Positions 9,392 to 20,850 of a DNA stretch of 64,000 bases are shown piece after piece. Positions within the stretch are counted from its first letter, which is position 1; every line of letters starts with the position of its first letter. Source of the DNA: Laguncularia racemosa (lineage: Eukaryota; Streptophyta; Magnoliopsida; Myrtales; Combretaceae). Below the pieces are notes generated by a model. That model was given only the letters and a program-made list of their open reading frames with translations. It was not told where the DNA came from and ran no database searches. Made by a program: the position numbers and the translations under genes. The DNA lies in the NCBI GenBank assembly GCA_037954665.1, contig JBBMOL010000081.1, forward strand, positions 3,146,313 to 3,210,312, given 5' to 3'.

Positions 9392-10521
9392 TAGAGCTGG
9401 AAATGTGGGGTGAGCCAATAAGTCAACCTACCCAACCAGCAATTTTTTGTAGGTTGGGCCACAAAATTTAACCCGCATTAATTGTGGGCTTTTTGGCCTG
9501 CCTTGAGTAGCCCGTGAGCCAACGTTATGTGGAGTGGGTTAGCTCATTAGCCTACTCGATTTAAAAAAAAATCAATAAATGAGAGTGCCAAAGCCAGACG
9601 ACTAGAGGACAAGACAATAGACAAACACACACAGTTAAACGACTAGAAGATAAGACAATAGACAACACACACAATTACACAAACCTCTTCATTTTAATTC
9701 TTCATGCTCCTTGGCTCCAGTCGCCGTCTAGTAAGCTCCACAGCTTTAGTCATCGTCCAATGAGTAGTGACTTCAGTCGTCCACTCCAATCGTCTAGTCA
9801 TCATCTCCAATCGCCCCCTCGGCCTCTTTAGTTCGTCACTCTTCCCCTGTTACAGACCCTCATTGTTATCGTTGTCGTTCCCACTTGCCAGACTCTATTC
9901 TCCCTCTACTCTCCTACTCCGATCCAACGTTCCCACTCATGACTCACCACTCTAGTGTCTAGTCTCCTACTTTGAGGTAAGTACTTAAGAAGTTGCGTTT
10001 TTTTTTTTTTTTCAATTTAATAAGGATGTGGGTTGTGACAGTTAGTTTAGGGCTATTTGGGGTATTGTCTCTCTAGCCGCCTAATCCGATAAGCCTAAAC
10101 ATAGTCTAATGAGTTCTAACAATCGAGGAAGCCTTTGTCTTACTTTAAGTAGTTTCCCTCCTGACATCATTGAGATCGGCTAAGTCTAGAACAGAGACAA
10201 CCTATTCATCTGAGAGGAAGGATCAAAGACTAAAACCGGTAATTTTACATCTAGTTTCCAATTGACAATGTGGCATTTCTTCCTAAAATAATGTCCAAAG
10301 CGAAACATTTGCTAATTGTAAATTTGTAATTGGTGATTTGTATATTTAAAAAAAAATTATTGTGTTTTTTTATGGGTTGGTAGGCTAACCCACCTAACTC
10401 ATGTTGACTCGCAGGGTGGGTTGAGCCATGTTTTTTGGCCTGCATAAGGTGCAAGCCAACATGGCCTGCAAGTTGAAGCGAGTTAGCCTGTTTGGCTTGC
10501 ATTTCCAACTTTACTCTTAAG
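9384..10521. mobile_element. Non-autonomous hAT element A inside gypsy gag
   Basis: The termini are TAGAGCTGGAAATG at 9392 and its near-inverse ending at 10513 (read in reverse, TAAAGTTGGAAATG). Eight-base flanks CTCCTAAG (9384-9391) and CTCTTAAG (10514-10521) differ at one base, the hAT target-duplication size. Removing the element rejoins the gag frame region. Subterminal repeats of AACCTACC/GGTTGG words fill both ends. Two tandem copies of a 45-bp unit lie at about 9597-9680. No transposase is present. It is in the same family as element B at 44,084. Confidence 0.75.
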
Positions 10522-10892
10522 GGCAATGTTAATAGCCTTGAACTAGTCTATAAGTAATATGCACAAGCAAAATGTTGCCTTAAAAAGGATAATGACTTCT
10601 CTAAAAGGGTTAGAGAATTTAAGGGCCTTGGTCGAATAGCATTTTGAGGCTAAATATGGACTAGCTTAGGTTTGGCTAATTGTAAGGCCAAATATACCAA
10701 GACTAAGAAACTTGCATGGTGCCAATAATGTTAAGAAAATAGACAATTCCCCTTGAAGCATATAGTAATACTTTGATGTGGTGGGGAATTGGACAATGCA
10801 TCTAGGCTAAAGGTGAATCTTATGTTCTTAGATATTGCAGCCACACCGTAGTGGCAAAGACAATCTAATAAAGCTAAGTAAGGAGATGTTAG

Positions 10893-11075
10893 ATGAGTTT
10901 TAAAGTTGAGTTACAAGTTCAGTTTTACCCAAGCAATGTTAAGAGGGACATTCGGGTCAAATTGTGGTGGTTAAAACATATGACTTCCATTAGAGACTAT
11001 GTGTTGACATTCTTAAAGCTACTATTGAAGATTATTGACATGAGTGATGTAAGCATTGTGTTTACATTTTTTTAA
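10893..11075 (+). pseudogene. Gypsy element 1 gag core remnant
   Basis: Motifs FKVELQVQFYPSNVKRD, then DYVLTF and IIDMSD, match at the same spacing the gag core of gypsy element 2 (34,990-35,160). This is the Retrotransposon_gag domain of plant chromoviruses. The frame ends shortly after, and flanking sequence needs frameshifts. Confidence 0.6.
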
Positions 11076-12433
11076 GGGCTACAAGGGTGGTCTTAAGTAG
11101 AGTTAGAGAGGTGTTGAGTCTAACCCTTGGTCTATGATGTGCTTAGTAGGAGAAATCACTAAGACATCGATTTCAATGTAAGTAAAGGGGTCGGTCCTTC
11201 TAAGTGTGGGAAAAAGGGATGGCGAGATAGATGGGTTTAGCTAAAACATGCACTACTTATGTAAATATTACACACCATGAAAATAAAACATGACCTAATC
11301 CCTACTTTGATATTACATACAAAGTAGAAAAGTATGCTTTCTCACCACAACCTTTATTAAGCATTGATAAGAGAGGATAAATTGAGAAAAATTCATAATT
11401 TATGGTTTAAGTGTTCAAAATATGTATTGATTAATTCTAATGGCTAGGTACAAGATGGCTATTTACAATAAGCCATTAGGGTTAAGGACAAAATAGGGAA
11501 ATAAAAAGTAATACATTATAAAAAGATAATTACATAATCATAGTACTACCCCAAAAGGGGTAAAATATTAAAGGACAAGCAAGAGAATATTCTAGAAGCA
11601 TGTAGGTATCAGTTATTGAATAGGTCACATGTCGATGCATGGTTGGCAGGTGCTTTAGTAAGTAAAGACAAAACTAAGCTAGGTTAAGTAAGAATAGAGC
11701 TGGTCGATGAGATCAACTCAGCAAATAATAGATTAGCCACTTGATAGAACAAGTTAGATCGAATGTAGAATGGGTTTGTGGTGTGACTTGATTGTTCAAG
11801 CTTAATGGGGTTAGGTCGGTGCTTCTGAGCTTAATCATAAGCTAGATCAACACTAAGAGACCACACTCTAAAAGATAGTAGAGATTATAGGAGTGTAAGA
11901 TAAGGACCTTGTCTTCGGTAAGCTACTTAGCTAGGATCCTTCGAATGAGATTCTAAAGTCCACATGCTCGAGGTCAAGTGATTGGTCTGGAAGTCTAATT
12001 CCTATAAGCTTAAGCATGGCTGCAATGAAAGACTTAATAGAGTTTAGGTTAATTAAATGACCTATTTGGGAAGTAATGGAAGATGGCTAGGGTGAACGTG
12101 GGGGAATCCATGAAGAGATAGATTTAAGCTTAAGGAAAAAAAAAAAATGATTGGAAGGGTAAAGTTAGTATGAATAAATGAGCTAACTAAGAAGAAGCTT
12201 TCTTGCTTACTATGTGCTAGAGTCATAATGCCAGAGATTGTCCCCATTGATATATGCTAACAACTATAGTAGCTAAAGAGAAGGGCCCAAGTAGGTTTCA
12301 AGCTTAAAGTTTTAAAATTGTTAGGCTTTATGCATAATAAGCCCACCAAAGAGTCTAGAGGCTCGATGTACGTCAAGGCATTTGCAACAAGCCAAAGGAT
12401 ACATTTGTTTGTAGATGCTGCAGGCTCAAACAT

Positions 12434-13822
12434 AATTATGATGTGAAGTAAGTGTACCTATCAAATTTTGTAATATAATGCATAAAATACGGATATTGTC
12501 TCACAAAAATTATAAGCACTAATATTAACCTACACCCTATTATCTAACTAGTAAATTATAGAGTTTGATTAACCTAAAAACTATAACAAAATATTAATTA
12601 AAGAACTAAGACTTTATTGAAAGATAGAAAAGCAAAGTAGTTTCGAATTAACTTCAAGATGGTAAAACTAGTATTTAGACTTTGCTTTCCCTAAGAATTA
12701 TTATGTGACAATAACAAAAAGTATTCAAATCCTTCTTAAATTTCATTGATCAAGAGATTTCCTAATTTAGTTTAATAACTTTCTCAAGCTTATTAAATCA
12801 TAATCTTAAAATTACCTATTTGAATCTCTTCACAATAGCATAATTTAAAGACCTCCTTAAAAATAATAAATTCCTGTAACTAAATTAAATAAATTTGGAA
12901 GAATTATATAACTTATCTCAAAGATTACATCAACTCTCTTAAACATACTAGATTTAATTATACATCATACTTCTCAATTTTAATGTATAATATTAAATAA
13001 ATAGAAAAATACTCTAGAAATATTAATTTAATCAAAACATTAAGAACACATGTATGAATCAAGAAATATAATAATTTATTGAATAATAAAATAGAAATTT
13101 TAGTCACACAATAAACATAGGTTCTACAAGTTTAGATACTAGGGAAAATTAAACACTACTCATATTAGAAACCAAATTCTTCAATGATGTATAAACATGC
13201 ATCATCAAGGAAATCAACTAAAACAAAGAAAACTCTAATTTTTTGAAGTACAGAAAAGTAGCCCTCTTATCTCTCTCTAAAATCCTATATCAACTTAGAA
13301 ATAGTGTCTCCTCCTTTTAGATGTAAAATCCTCTTCTATTTATATAATGAGCATAAAAAACTTTGTGTTCTAGGCTAACATGCTATCCAACACAGTCGTG
13401 CTTCAATTCGTATCTAATTTGTCAATGAAAATCATATAAAACATGATGTTTCAGCAAACACAACCTAGACACAGTTATGTTTGTAAGTCATGTCTAAATC
13501 TATTGGCTTAGAATGATACACGACCAACGAACATGATCATGTTTTGAGGTCATGTCTAAATCTGTGAAGCTTCAAATTTAACAAGTTTTTGATAGGGTCA
13601 TGTTTAGGCTGTGTTTAGCTTCAAAACTTCAAAACTTCTTCAATTTAGCTTTGAATTGAGTAAAATTGGATCCATTTTCTTTCTTTTTGATTCTACTATC
13701 CATCAAAGTCCTAAAATCTAAATATTACTCGATTAAAATTTAAATTCTTGAAAAACATGCTAAAATCAAAAGAAAAACACGTTAAATCTCATATATATAT
13801 ATAATTGAGCACTTATCAATTA
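12434..13822 (+). mobile_element. Solo LTR (family S), inserted in gypsy element 1
   Basis: The element runs from TGATGTGAAGTAAGTGTACC (12439) to GAGCACTTATCA (13818), flanked by ATTA/AATTA on both sides (12434-12438 and 13818-13822). TG...CA ends plus a 4-5 bp duplication point to a solo LTR of about 1.38 kb. It interrupts the protease region of gypsy 1. It contains imperfect repeats around CATGTCTAAATCT and ACACGACC (about 13,380-13,620). A diverged copy lies inverted at 39,527-40,840. Confidence 0.6.
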
Positions 13823-14930
13823 CAGTTAAGGTGGTATCTAAGAAGTTAAGCCTTGAGGTGAAAAGGGGTAAGGGAAAGTTGAAGACGATAAACTTAGAGG
13901 AAGTTCCCAACTACTTAGGCGGCTTAGAATGTTGAATTCAAGGTAGGTCAACGTTGTTGAAAAGTGAAATTTAAAGTAATGCTCTTAAAAGATTGCGAGT
14001 TGACTATAAACGTGTGCTTCCTCTACCAAGTGAAGCCTAAATCATCCCAATTGCAAACTACATAATGATAATGAACTGGAAGTGGCAATATGTGGTTTTA
14101 GTTAACCATAACCCTAATTAGGCTCCAAAGTTTTTATGCCTTGTATAGGTTGTTAAAGGAATAGGATCAAAGAAATCCATTATCCGAGCTTGAAAGAAGT
14201 GGTCTAAAAGGTAGGAGTGGTACTTAAGATTAAGGGGAAGGCTCAAGTAAAGCCACTAAAGGAGCTTTTTAAACTTAAGTCATCGCAAGAAGAGATGGCC
14301 TAGAAGAGAGAGGAGCTTAAATTAGAAGAAAGTACTTTTGACTAAGAGGTAAGAGGCTAGAATTTTTCATACAAGTTAAGCTTAGACCAGAGTTCTTAAG
14401 CTAAGTTGGTGTTAGAGGAGGGACACCAGATTGAAAAGTGTTGAATGGAGTATTGTTTACTCTACAATAAGGGATGGAAGCTATATTTCCAACATCATGA
14501 AGATCTTTAGAGGGAGATTATGGAGTGGTTTCACGATCCAAAGGAACCACAATACTCACACAAAACACAAATAAGTGGACAATAAGTTCCATTGGATAAA
14601 GATATTGAAAGACGTAAAAGCCCTTTATGGAGACTTGTGCAGTGTGTCAATTTAAAAGAGAGGTGAGTCTAACAACCATTAGAAGAAGGGTTGATGAGGT
14701 TATAGAGGAAGGATATAGAGAAGATCCTCTAGGGACTCTTGAAACAAAGTTTAAGCCATTACTTGTGCTTAGAATACTAAGTGTAGTAGAAGGATCTACC
14801 TTAAAGTGAAGCAACCTGGGAAAGCACAATGAATTGTACACCATTTCGGCATTTGGTAGATTGGCTTTCAAGGAAGCACATCGTGATAATAGGGACATTA
14901 TCGATTTAGGTGAGGGAGATTGTTATGGGT

Positions 14931-15334
14931 TTTTTCCCTAAGCCTATTTTTTCTTTGTATATATAGTTTTGAAGTGTATAAAGCTCACACCAAAGTTTAG
15001 ATGATTTCCTATGACCTTTAGAAATGTTTGAATAATACAAACCTTAGTTAGTAGGTTAATTGTTTAGGTTAGATAGATGTAGATAATAGTCATTAGATTG
15101 GATAGAACTTGGTTGTCTGTAGATGGAGACTTTTTATACATAAGGGGATTATGTGACCTATCTAATACATTCGATATTATTTATACTCTTGAAGAGTTTC
15201 TCTCTCTAATTTTCTCTTGTTAGGATGTGTAAGTTCTTGAGTATTTGTAGGAAAGGTGACTTAGCATTTAAACGGTGGTCAAGGAGAGACTAAGTCCGCA
15301 TGTGCTAGTGTTTAAAACATTTTCTCATGTGGCA
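14931..15334 (+). repeat. 3' LTR of decayed gypsy element 1
   Basis: Starts TGTTATGGGT after the purine tract GGTGAGGGAGAT and ends ATGTGGCA. It aligns along its length with 8735-9159, including the GTTTCTCTCTCTAAT block, but many substitutions separate the two, so the insertion is old. Confidence 0.75.
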
Positions 15335-16030
15335 TGTCTTTCTCTCACTATGGTCTTATGCACTACACCCATCTTTGACTATTCAAAGGTAGTTTTCATA
15401 GTATGAAAACTTGAAATAGGGGACTTTAACATCGGTAGCATCATAGGATGTTGTCAAGATCAAAGTCCTAAAAAGCTAGTTCTCAATTTGTGGAACCTTA
15501 CTATCGACGACATGATATCATAATACAAATGTCTTAACTAAGTTTCCGTAACCTTAAGCTATGTTATTTGTGTTTTTGTCAGCCACATGTTATTATGTAC
15601 AAAGAATATTTACTATGTATTCCATATTTTTCTATTTTACTTTACTCATAAGCAAAAATATATTTTTGAAGGAAACACCAATAAGAGTTATATTTCAAAA
15701 TAGTTAATTTTCATGTAAGATTGTATTCCAAGGCTTATTAGTCAATAATCACAACGTATATACTTAACGGTTATACCAAAATTTTCCATTTATATCACTC
15801 CAACTATTATTTAATGGGAAGAAATTATGAAGGGTTTACATATGCATGAAGAACCTCCTATTTTAATGAAACGAAGTAATTTATGGCAATCATATTTTTA
15901 TCATTCATTTTTAATAATAAATATAAAAAACCATGCTTTGTTGTAGTTTCTAAAATTGAATAATTATAGAAGGTTCACTTCATCATGATGTTTGTAATAT
16001 ATATAATTATATATATACCAACACACACAT
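15335..16030. other. AT-rich intergenic sequence, no gene seen
   Basis: Both strands are free of recognisable genes. An (AT)n tract lies at about 15,998-16,016. Confidence 0.5.
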
Positions 16031-16032
16031 TA

Positions 16033-16270
16033 TAGGGATAATGTTGTATTTTGTATCTCAGCTTTACTAATTTTTATCATTAACTACCTAAAGTTTAAAA
16101 GTATCAATTTTTGAAATCATTTATACTATCTAAACTAATCATCCTTCATTAGACACTTTGACATATGTATAATCTTGTTTACCATCATCATCATCATTAC
16201 TATAATCACTAACATTTTATTACTATTATTATTATTAGCATTACCATCACTAATTTCAATATATATCGGC
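16033..16270. mobile_element. Truncated relative of the 4905-5578 Mutator-like element
   Basis: The sequence from GGGATAATGTTGTATTTTGTA at 16,035 aligns with the termini of the element at 4905-5578: the same GTTTAAAAGTATCAATTT block and the same (ATT)n tract about 170 bp inside. No convincing opposite terminus was found downstream, so it may be one-ended or have a heavily decayed right end before about 16,500. Confidence 0.5.
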
Positions 16271-17999
16271 CCATTTAAAGCATGAAGCCGATAGTGCACA
16301 CATCACTTGCTCAACAACTCTTTCCATTAACCAATAGATTCCTCAAACAATAGCCTATTCTAACTTATATTATATACTAGAATGAAGTCTATGAAACAAG
16401 TAATGTGGGACTACAAATGTGGATTTGCAGCTTTTCCCTTCCCTTTCTCTATAATTGACATATGCATAATCACATTTTCATCTTTTTGTTTCTCGTCACT
16501 CGCTTATGTATATTCAAAGCTAAGACAAAAAATAGAAACTACTTAGCATTCTCTCACCCTAGAATCACCAATTAAATGGTTGGTCAAATTCACTTGTCCT
16601 ATACGCTAAAGATCTTACGATTTAAATGCCCTATTTTTCCCATTCAAATGAGGTCCTCTACACTTGAAATTTCCAATTTGTTACACCTTTGATCAATTTG
16701 TGGCGCATTCTTTTGATCCCAATTCATTTCTCACCTCTTAGTCATTTACACAAAACCTTTTAGGTTGGTGAAGATTCACCCTCAAGTCTCAATTATCTCT
16801 TGGCTTAAGATTAGATACTAAAATCTTCCATGCAAACGAACTCTTTTGACCCTCTTATTGTTTTCATCTTGCAACATGGTCTCTCTTAATCTCAGTTGGA
16901 CTCATAGGTATTGAAATTAATCTCAGTTGCCCTTGTAGGTAAATGTATAGATATTTTTGAACCTTTCATAAAGCACTTTTGATATGAGATGATTTCATAT
17001 CTCTTATTGTGCGCAATGGTCAAAGATAAATAAAAAAATTGATCTTTTTGTTATTTTTTGGGTTATGTAATGCTTTCGGGGTTTTATGTATTTAGAAAGT
17101 AAAAGGCAAACCGATATGACTAATACTCTTAAGGATACTATGCACTGAGAGAATATTAGCATACTAACTTATAATAATGTCATCCTTCAATTGTAATAAT
17201 ACTCTTAACGAAGCCTTGTTAACAAATAAAAAATATATACAAGATCCTCTCTTTTTATCTTCTGAATGCCCCAATTTATTCTTACATCTAATATAGTATG
17301 GTAGCGAGTGCATGCTAATATTGATGTACTATGCATGTCCTAGAAAAGATTGGCTTCTTGTTTCTTTGGGATTCCATATAGATGTACCCTAAATGACAAT
17401 AAAAATTTCACCTATAGTAAACTGCAATGTAAGATAATTATTAGTTATTACCATAGTTTGCCATGGGAATCAACTTTGTTTAACATTGCACTACATGAAT
17501 AAAAATTTCAATTATGATTGTTAAACTTTTTTTATTCTTGGAAAATAGCAAATATAAGTACGATTGAATGTATATGAACATCGTTTAGTTATGATGTGTA
17601 GAAATTCGAAAAATAATGCATCTCTTTGGAGAGAGATTTCTCTAATTAATGGATACAATAATGCTACATTGTATACAAGTAGAAAATCATATAATACATA
17701 AAACTTTTATTGTAATATATACATAGACACATATGATATATGCAAAGTCCTAAAAATTTCGAAAAGCTATATGAACATTTACAGAAAATAAATAGAATAA
17801 TAAATACTTCTAAGTCGGGGTAGCTAGAGGAAAAACTTTGTAATATTAAAAACTTTGAGAAATATACAACAAAAATTCAAATATTTCAACACATAAATGT
17901 TATTTTAATATTTCGTGATAATAATAGGTTTTAAAATTAAAAAATTAGAAAGAACAATCCTTGCAAGAAAAGAAAACAACGAACCCGTAAAAAGATAAT
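16271..17999. other. Intergenic sequence, no gene seen
   Basis: Mixed AT-rich sequence with many stops on both strands. No domain, tRNA or element termini could be supported. Confidence 0.5.
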
Positions 18000-18450
18000 T
18001 CCTTATATTTATCCAAATCCTTATTTTATTTTCTCTTTTACTCTTTCTTTATTCTTTTTTTTTCTTTCTCTTTTCTTTTCTCTCCTTTCTTTTCCTACTC
18101 TCTTTTCTTCTCCTTCGGTTGCCCACTACTTCTCCCTGGTCCTACGTCCCAGCCCTCACCACGTCACTTCCTTCTCTTCCCACGACAGAGCAATAGTAGC
18201 AATGGGGTCACATCAGCTGCCTCCATCACGTCGCCATACTTGGTCGCATCACCGTCCTAGCTGCTCCCCTGTCCCTTACTTCTTCTTCCTTTCCTTCTCC
18301 CTCTCTTCTTCTTCTTCTTTCCGGATCACATCTTCCCTTCCGTCCTTCCCTCTCTGCATATTCCCTTCCACTTCCCCTTCCACCTCCAATTCCAGCTCTT
18401 CCTACTCGTGCTTGATAGCTCCATGCCATTTGGGGATCCCATTCCGGCTA
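18000..18450. repeat. Pyrimidine-rich tract (C/T)
   Basis: The plus strand is dominated by T and C from about 18,030 to 18,130 and again at 18,270-18,400 (TTTCTCTTTTC, TCCCTTCC and TCTTCTTCTT motifs). Open frames here (serine/proline-rich on one strand, arginine/glutamate-rich on the other) follow from the composition and are not taken as genes. Confidence 0.6.
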
Positions 18451-18777
18451 CTATCAATAAAAAACTAAGTTTAGAAAGTTGGATCGGAGGAAATGAGACA
18501 TTATGGGGACAAACCGAGCAAGTGAGAGTTGGGGAAGCTAAGAGTGGTCTGCTGTAAAGCCACTTGAGGGGTCGAAGTTTAAGTTTAAGGGGAGGCCGAT
18601 CAACAGCCCTAGGAGCGCCACTGGTGATTGGAGAGTGAAGGAGTCAATCACTTTTGTTCCGACCAGAGACTTATGTACATGAGAGGACGTTGAATGATTT
18701 CCACAAACGAATTGGTCAAATCGGAGAGTGGAGGTCCTTGTTGATTTCTTCGCTGGAATGCAAGTTGCATGTGTGTG

Positions 18778-19212
18778 TGGGAGGAGGACGACGATAGTAG
18801 AGGCAACAACAACCACAGCAACGATGGCAACGGCAGTGGCGACAATGATTCAATAGTTGCAACAACAACAACAGCAGCCATAATAGCCAGACAACAATGA
18901 CAGTAGCAAAAGTTGAAGAAGAAAGGGAGTATGGGTACGTGTGTGCGCAAGGAAGGAAGACAACAACGACGACAACGATGACCATGAACATGGCAGCAGG
19001 AGTGACCACGATCCCAACGGTAACAACATCCACAAAAGCAACAGCAATAGCAACAACGGCAACATCCACGAAAATAGTAGCAGCAGTGACAACAACTACG
19101 GCCGCAACAACCGTAACAGCAGCTGCAACGGTGATACCCACAGCAACTGCAATGACGATCCCAATGATAGCAACAATGACCATGACGACAACAGTAACCT
19201 CCTCAAGTGATT
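18778..19212. repeat. Degenerate trinucleotide array (CAA/ACG/CAG type)
   Basis: Imperfect 3-bp periodic sequence built from CAACAA, ACGACG, CAGCAG and AACGGC words on the plus strand. Every frame is open: Asn/Ser/Asp-rich or Thr/Ala-rich on plus, Val/Ala-rich or Leu-rich on minus. That identical openness in all frames is what a decayed microsatellite gives, so no gene is called. Confidence 0.7.
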
Positions 19213-19249
19213 GAGTCCCAGGCGTGTGTGTATCGATGGACTAGCGGGG

Positions 19250-19410
19250 AGGAAAGGATAAAGTGGAGTAGAATGTAAGAAAGAAATGTTGTCCAGCGAG
19301 ATGACGTCTAGTTGATGTGAAGCTGTGAGAGAAAGGGGGAAGAAAAGAAAAAGGGAAAAGGAGAAGGAAAGGGAAGAAAAGAAGAAGGAAAAGAACTGGG
19401 AAATTAGAAG
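19250..19410. repeat. Purine-rich tract (A/G)
   Basis: The plus strand is nearly all A and G from about 19,320 to 19,400 (GGGAAGAAAAG, GGAGAAGGAAAGGG). It is broadly the reverse complement of the pyrimidine tract at 18,000-18,450, with the trinucleotide array between them. Confidence 0.6.
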
Positions 19411-20850
19411 TAAATGTGCGTATGGGTATGTGCAAATGTGTATGGAAGGTGTGTAGGGAGTGCGAGTATGTGCATATGTGTGGGAAAGGAGGAGGCAAGT
19501 GTATAGTGTGTGTGAGGATGTGTGTATATGTATGTGATGGTGTGCGGTATGTGTACGAATGTGTGTATGTGTGGATGGTGGTGTGTGGTGTGTGTGTGTA
19601 AGGATGTGTATGTGTGTGTGTGTGAATGAAGGTGTGGTGTATGTGAAGATGGTGTATGTAACGGTGGGTGTGATGTATACGGAGATGTGTGTATGTATGG
19701 GTGATGGCGTGTGGTGTGCAAGAATGTGCGTATGAGTATATGAGAGTGTGGCGCATGAAGGTGTGTATATGTGCAAGGAAGGAGGAACCATGTGTGTGTA
19801 ATGCTTGTGAGTATGTGCATGAGGTGATGTAGGGTGTGCGATATGTGTATGTGGGTGTATAGCATGCGTGTGTATAAGGGTGTGGTGTATGCAGAAGGTG
19901 TGTGTGTGTATGATGATATGTGGCGTGTGTGGAGGGAGTGTATGCATATGGACGATGTGTGGTAGATGCGGTTTGTGTGTGTGTGTATATGGATGCCATG
20001 TAGTGTGTGAGGGTGTGTATGTGTATGGAAGGTGTAGGATATGCGGAGTATGTGTGTGGATGTATGAAAGGTGTAGGGTGTGTGGTACTAGTGTGTATAT
20101 GGATGGTGTGTGAAGTATGTAGCATGTGTATATGTATGGAAAACGTGTGGTGTGTAGGTATGTGTATATGTATAAGGAAGGAGTGGTATGTGTGGGTATG
20201 TATGTATGTGTGTGAAATAGTGTATGGTGTATGGACATGTGTGTGTGTAAGTATGGAAGTTAAGGATGATGTATGGGGGATATGTATGTATGAGTATGAG
20301 ATGATGTATGGAGTGTGAACATGTATGTGTGAGTATGGAAGGTGGATATAGTGTGTGCGGAGTATGTGGGTATGTGTGTATTGGTTGTGTAAGGCATATG
20401 TGGAGTATGTGTGTAAGTGTATGAGATGGCATGTGGTATGGGTATATATGTATGTGTAAGAAATGATGTATGGTGTGGATATGTGAGTATGTACATGGAA
20501 GGTGTGTAGTGTGTGTGGAGCATGAGGGTAAATATGTATTGGTGGTGTGAGGTGTAAGTGGAGTATGAAGTGTATGTGTATATCGGTGGTGTGAAACGTA
20601 TGTGGAGTATGTGTATATGTATGCACTAGTGGTATGTGTGTACATGTGAACTTGAGGAGAAAAAAGGATAATAACGTGCAGTTGTCGATGTGTGTAATTT
20701 GGTGTATGGTATGGTTGTGTGTATGTATGTATAGGTGCGTGCGTAGTGTGTGGTGTATGTATATGGATAAGAATATGTGGGTATGTGTACATGTGATGTG
20801 TGAGAAAGGTTGGTGTATGTATGGTAACGGAAGCGTGAGTGAGGATGAAA
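19411..20850. repeat. Degenerate GT-rich minisatellite, about 1.4 kb
   Basis: Irregular tandem words of GTGTGTATGTG, GTGGTGTG and GGATGTGTATG type fill the stretch. The plus strand contains very little C, so the minus strand contains very little G. Without G only TAA can be a stop there, which explains long minus-strand open frames of several hundred codons rich in His, Thr, Tyr and Pro (up to 461 codons, 19,241-20,626). They overlap in all three frames and have no domain, so I do not call them genes. Confidence 0.8.

Larger units (their letters stand above)
8735..15334 (+). mobile_element. Ty3/gypsy element 1, decayed, with two nested insertions
   Basis: LTRs are at 8735-9159 and 14931-15334, with a primer-binding-site relic at 9162 and a purine-rich GGTGAGGGAGAT before the 3' LTR. 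The gag start is seen at 9195-9391 and resumes at about 10514. A gag core, homologous to that of element 2, lies near 10893-11075 (FYPSNVKRD, DYVL, MSD motifs). A protease-like remnant VDAAGSN is at about 12415, just before the solo LTR. Sequence after 13819 is non-coding or highly decayed; no reverse transcriptase, RNase H or integrase could be read, so most of pol seems deleted. A hAT element (9392-10513) and a solo LTR (12439-13818) sit inside. No clear target duplication at the outer ends (GCGCT versus TGTCT). Confidence 0.75.

Noticed and set aside
14627..14898. Opposed ORFs of 60 and 83 codons near the end of gypsy 1
   Set aside because: No gag-pol motif; probably chance frames in decayed internal sequence just before the 3' LTR.
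18202..18468. Ser/Pro-rich 88-codon ORF
   Set aside because: It lies in a C/T-rich tract with an equally open opposite strand and has no recognisable protein feature.
18897..19214. Plus-strand Thr/Ala-rich and Asn/Ser/Asp-rich ORFs and minus-strand Val-rich ORF
   Set aside because: All frames are open through an imperfect trinucleotide array; these are composition artefacts.
19096..20626. Minus-strand ORFs of 380 and 461 codons rich in His/Thr/Tyr
   Set aside because: They overlap each other in different frames and follow from a G-poor strand where only TAA can stop; no domain, no promoter and no codon bias.
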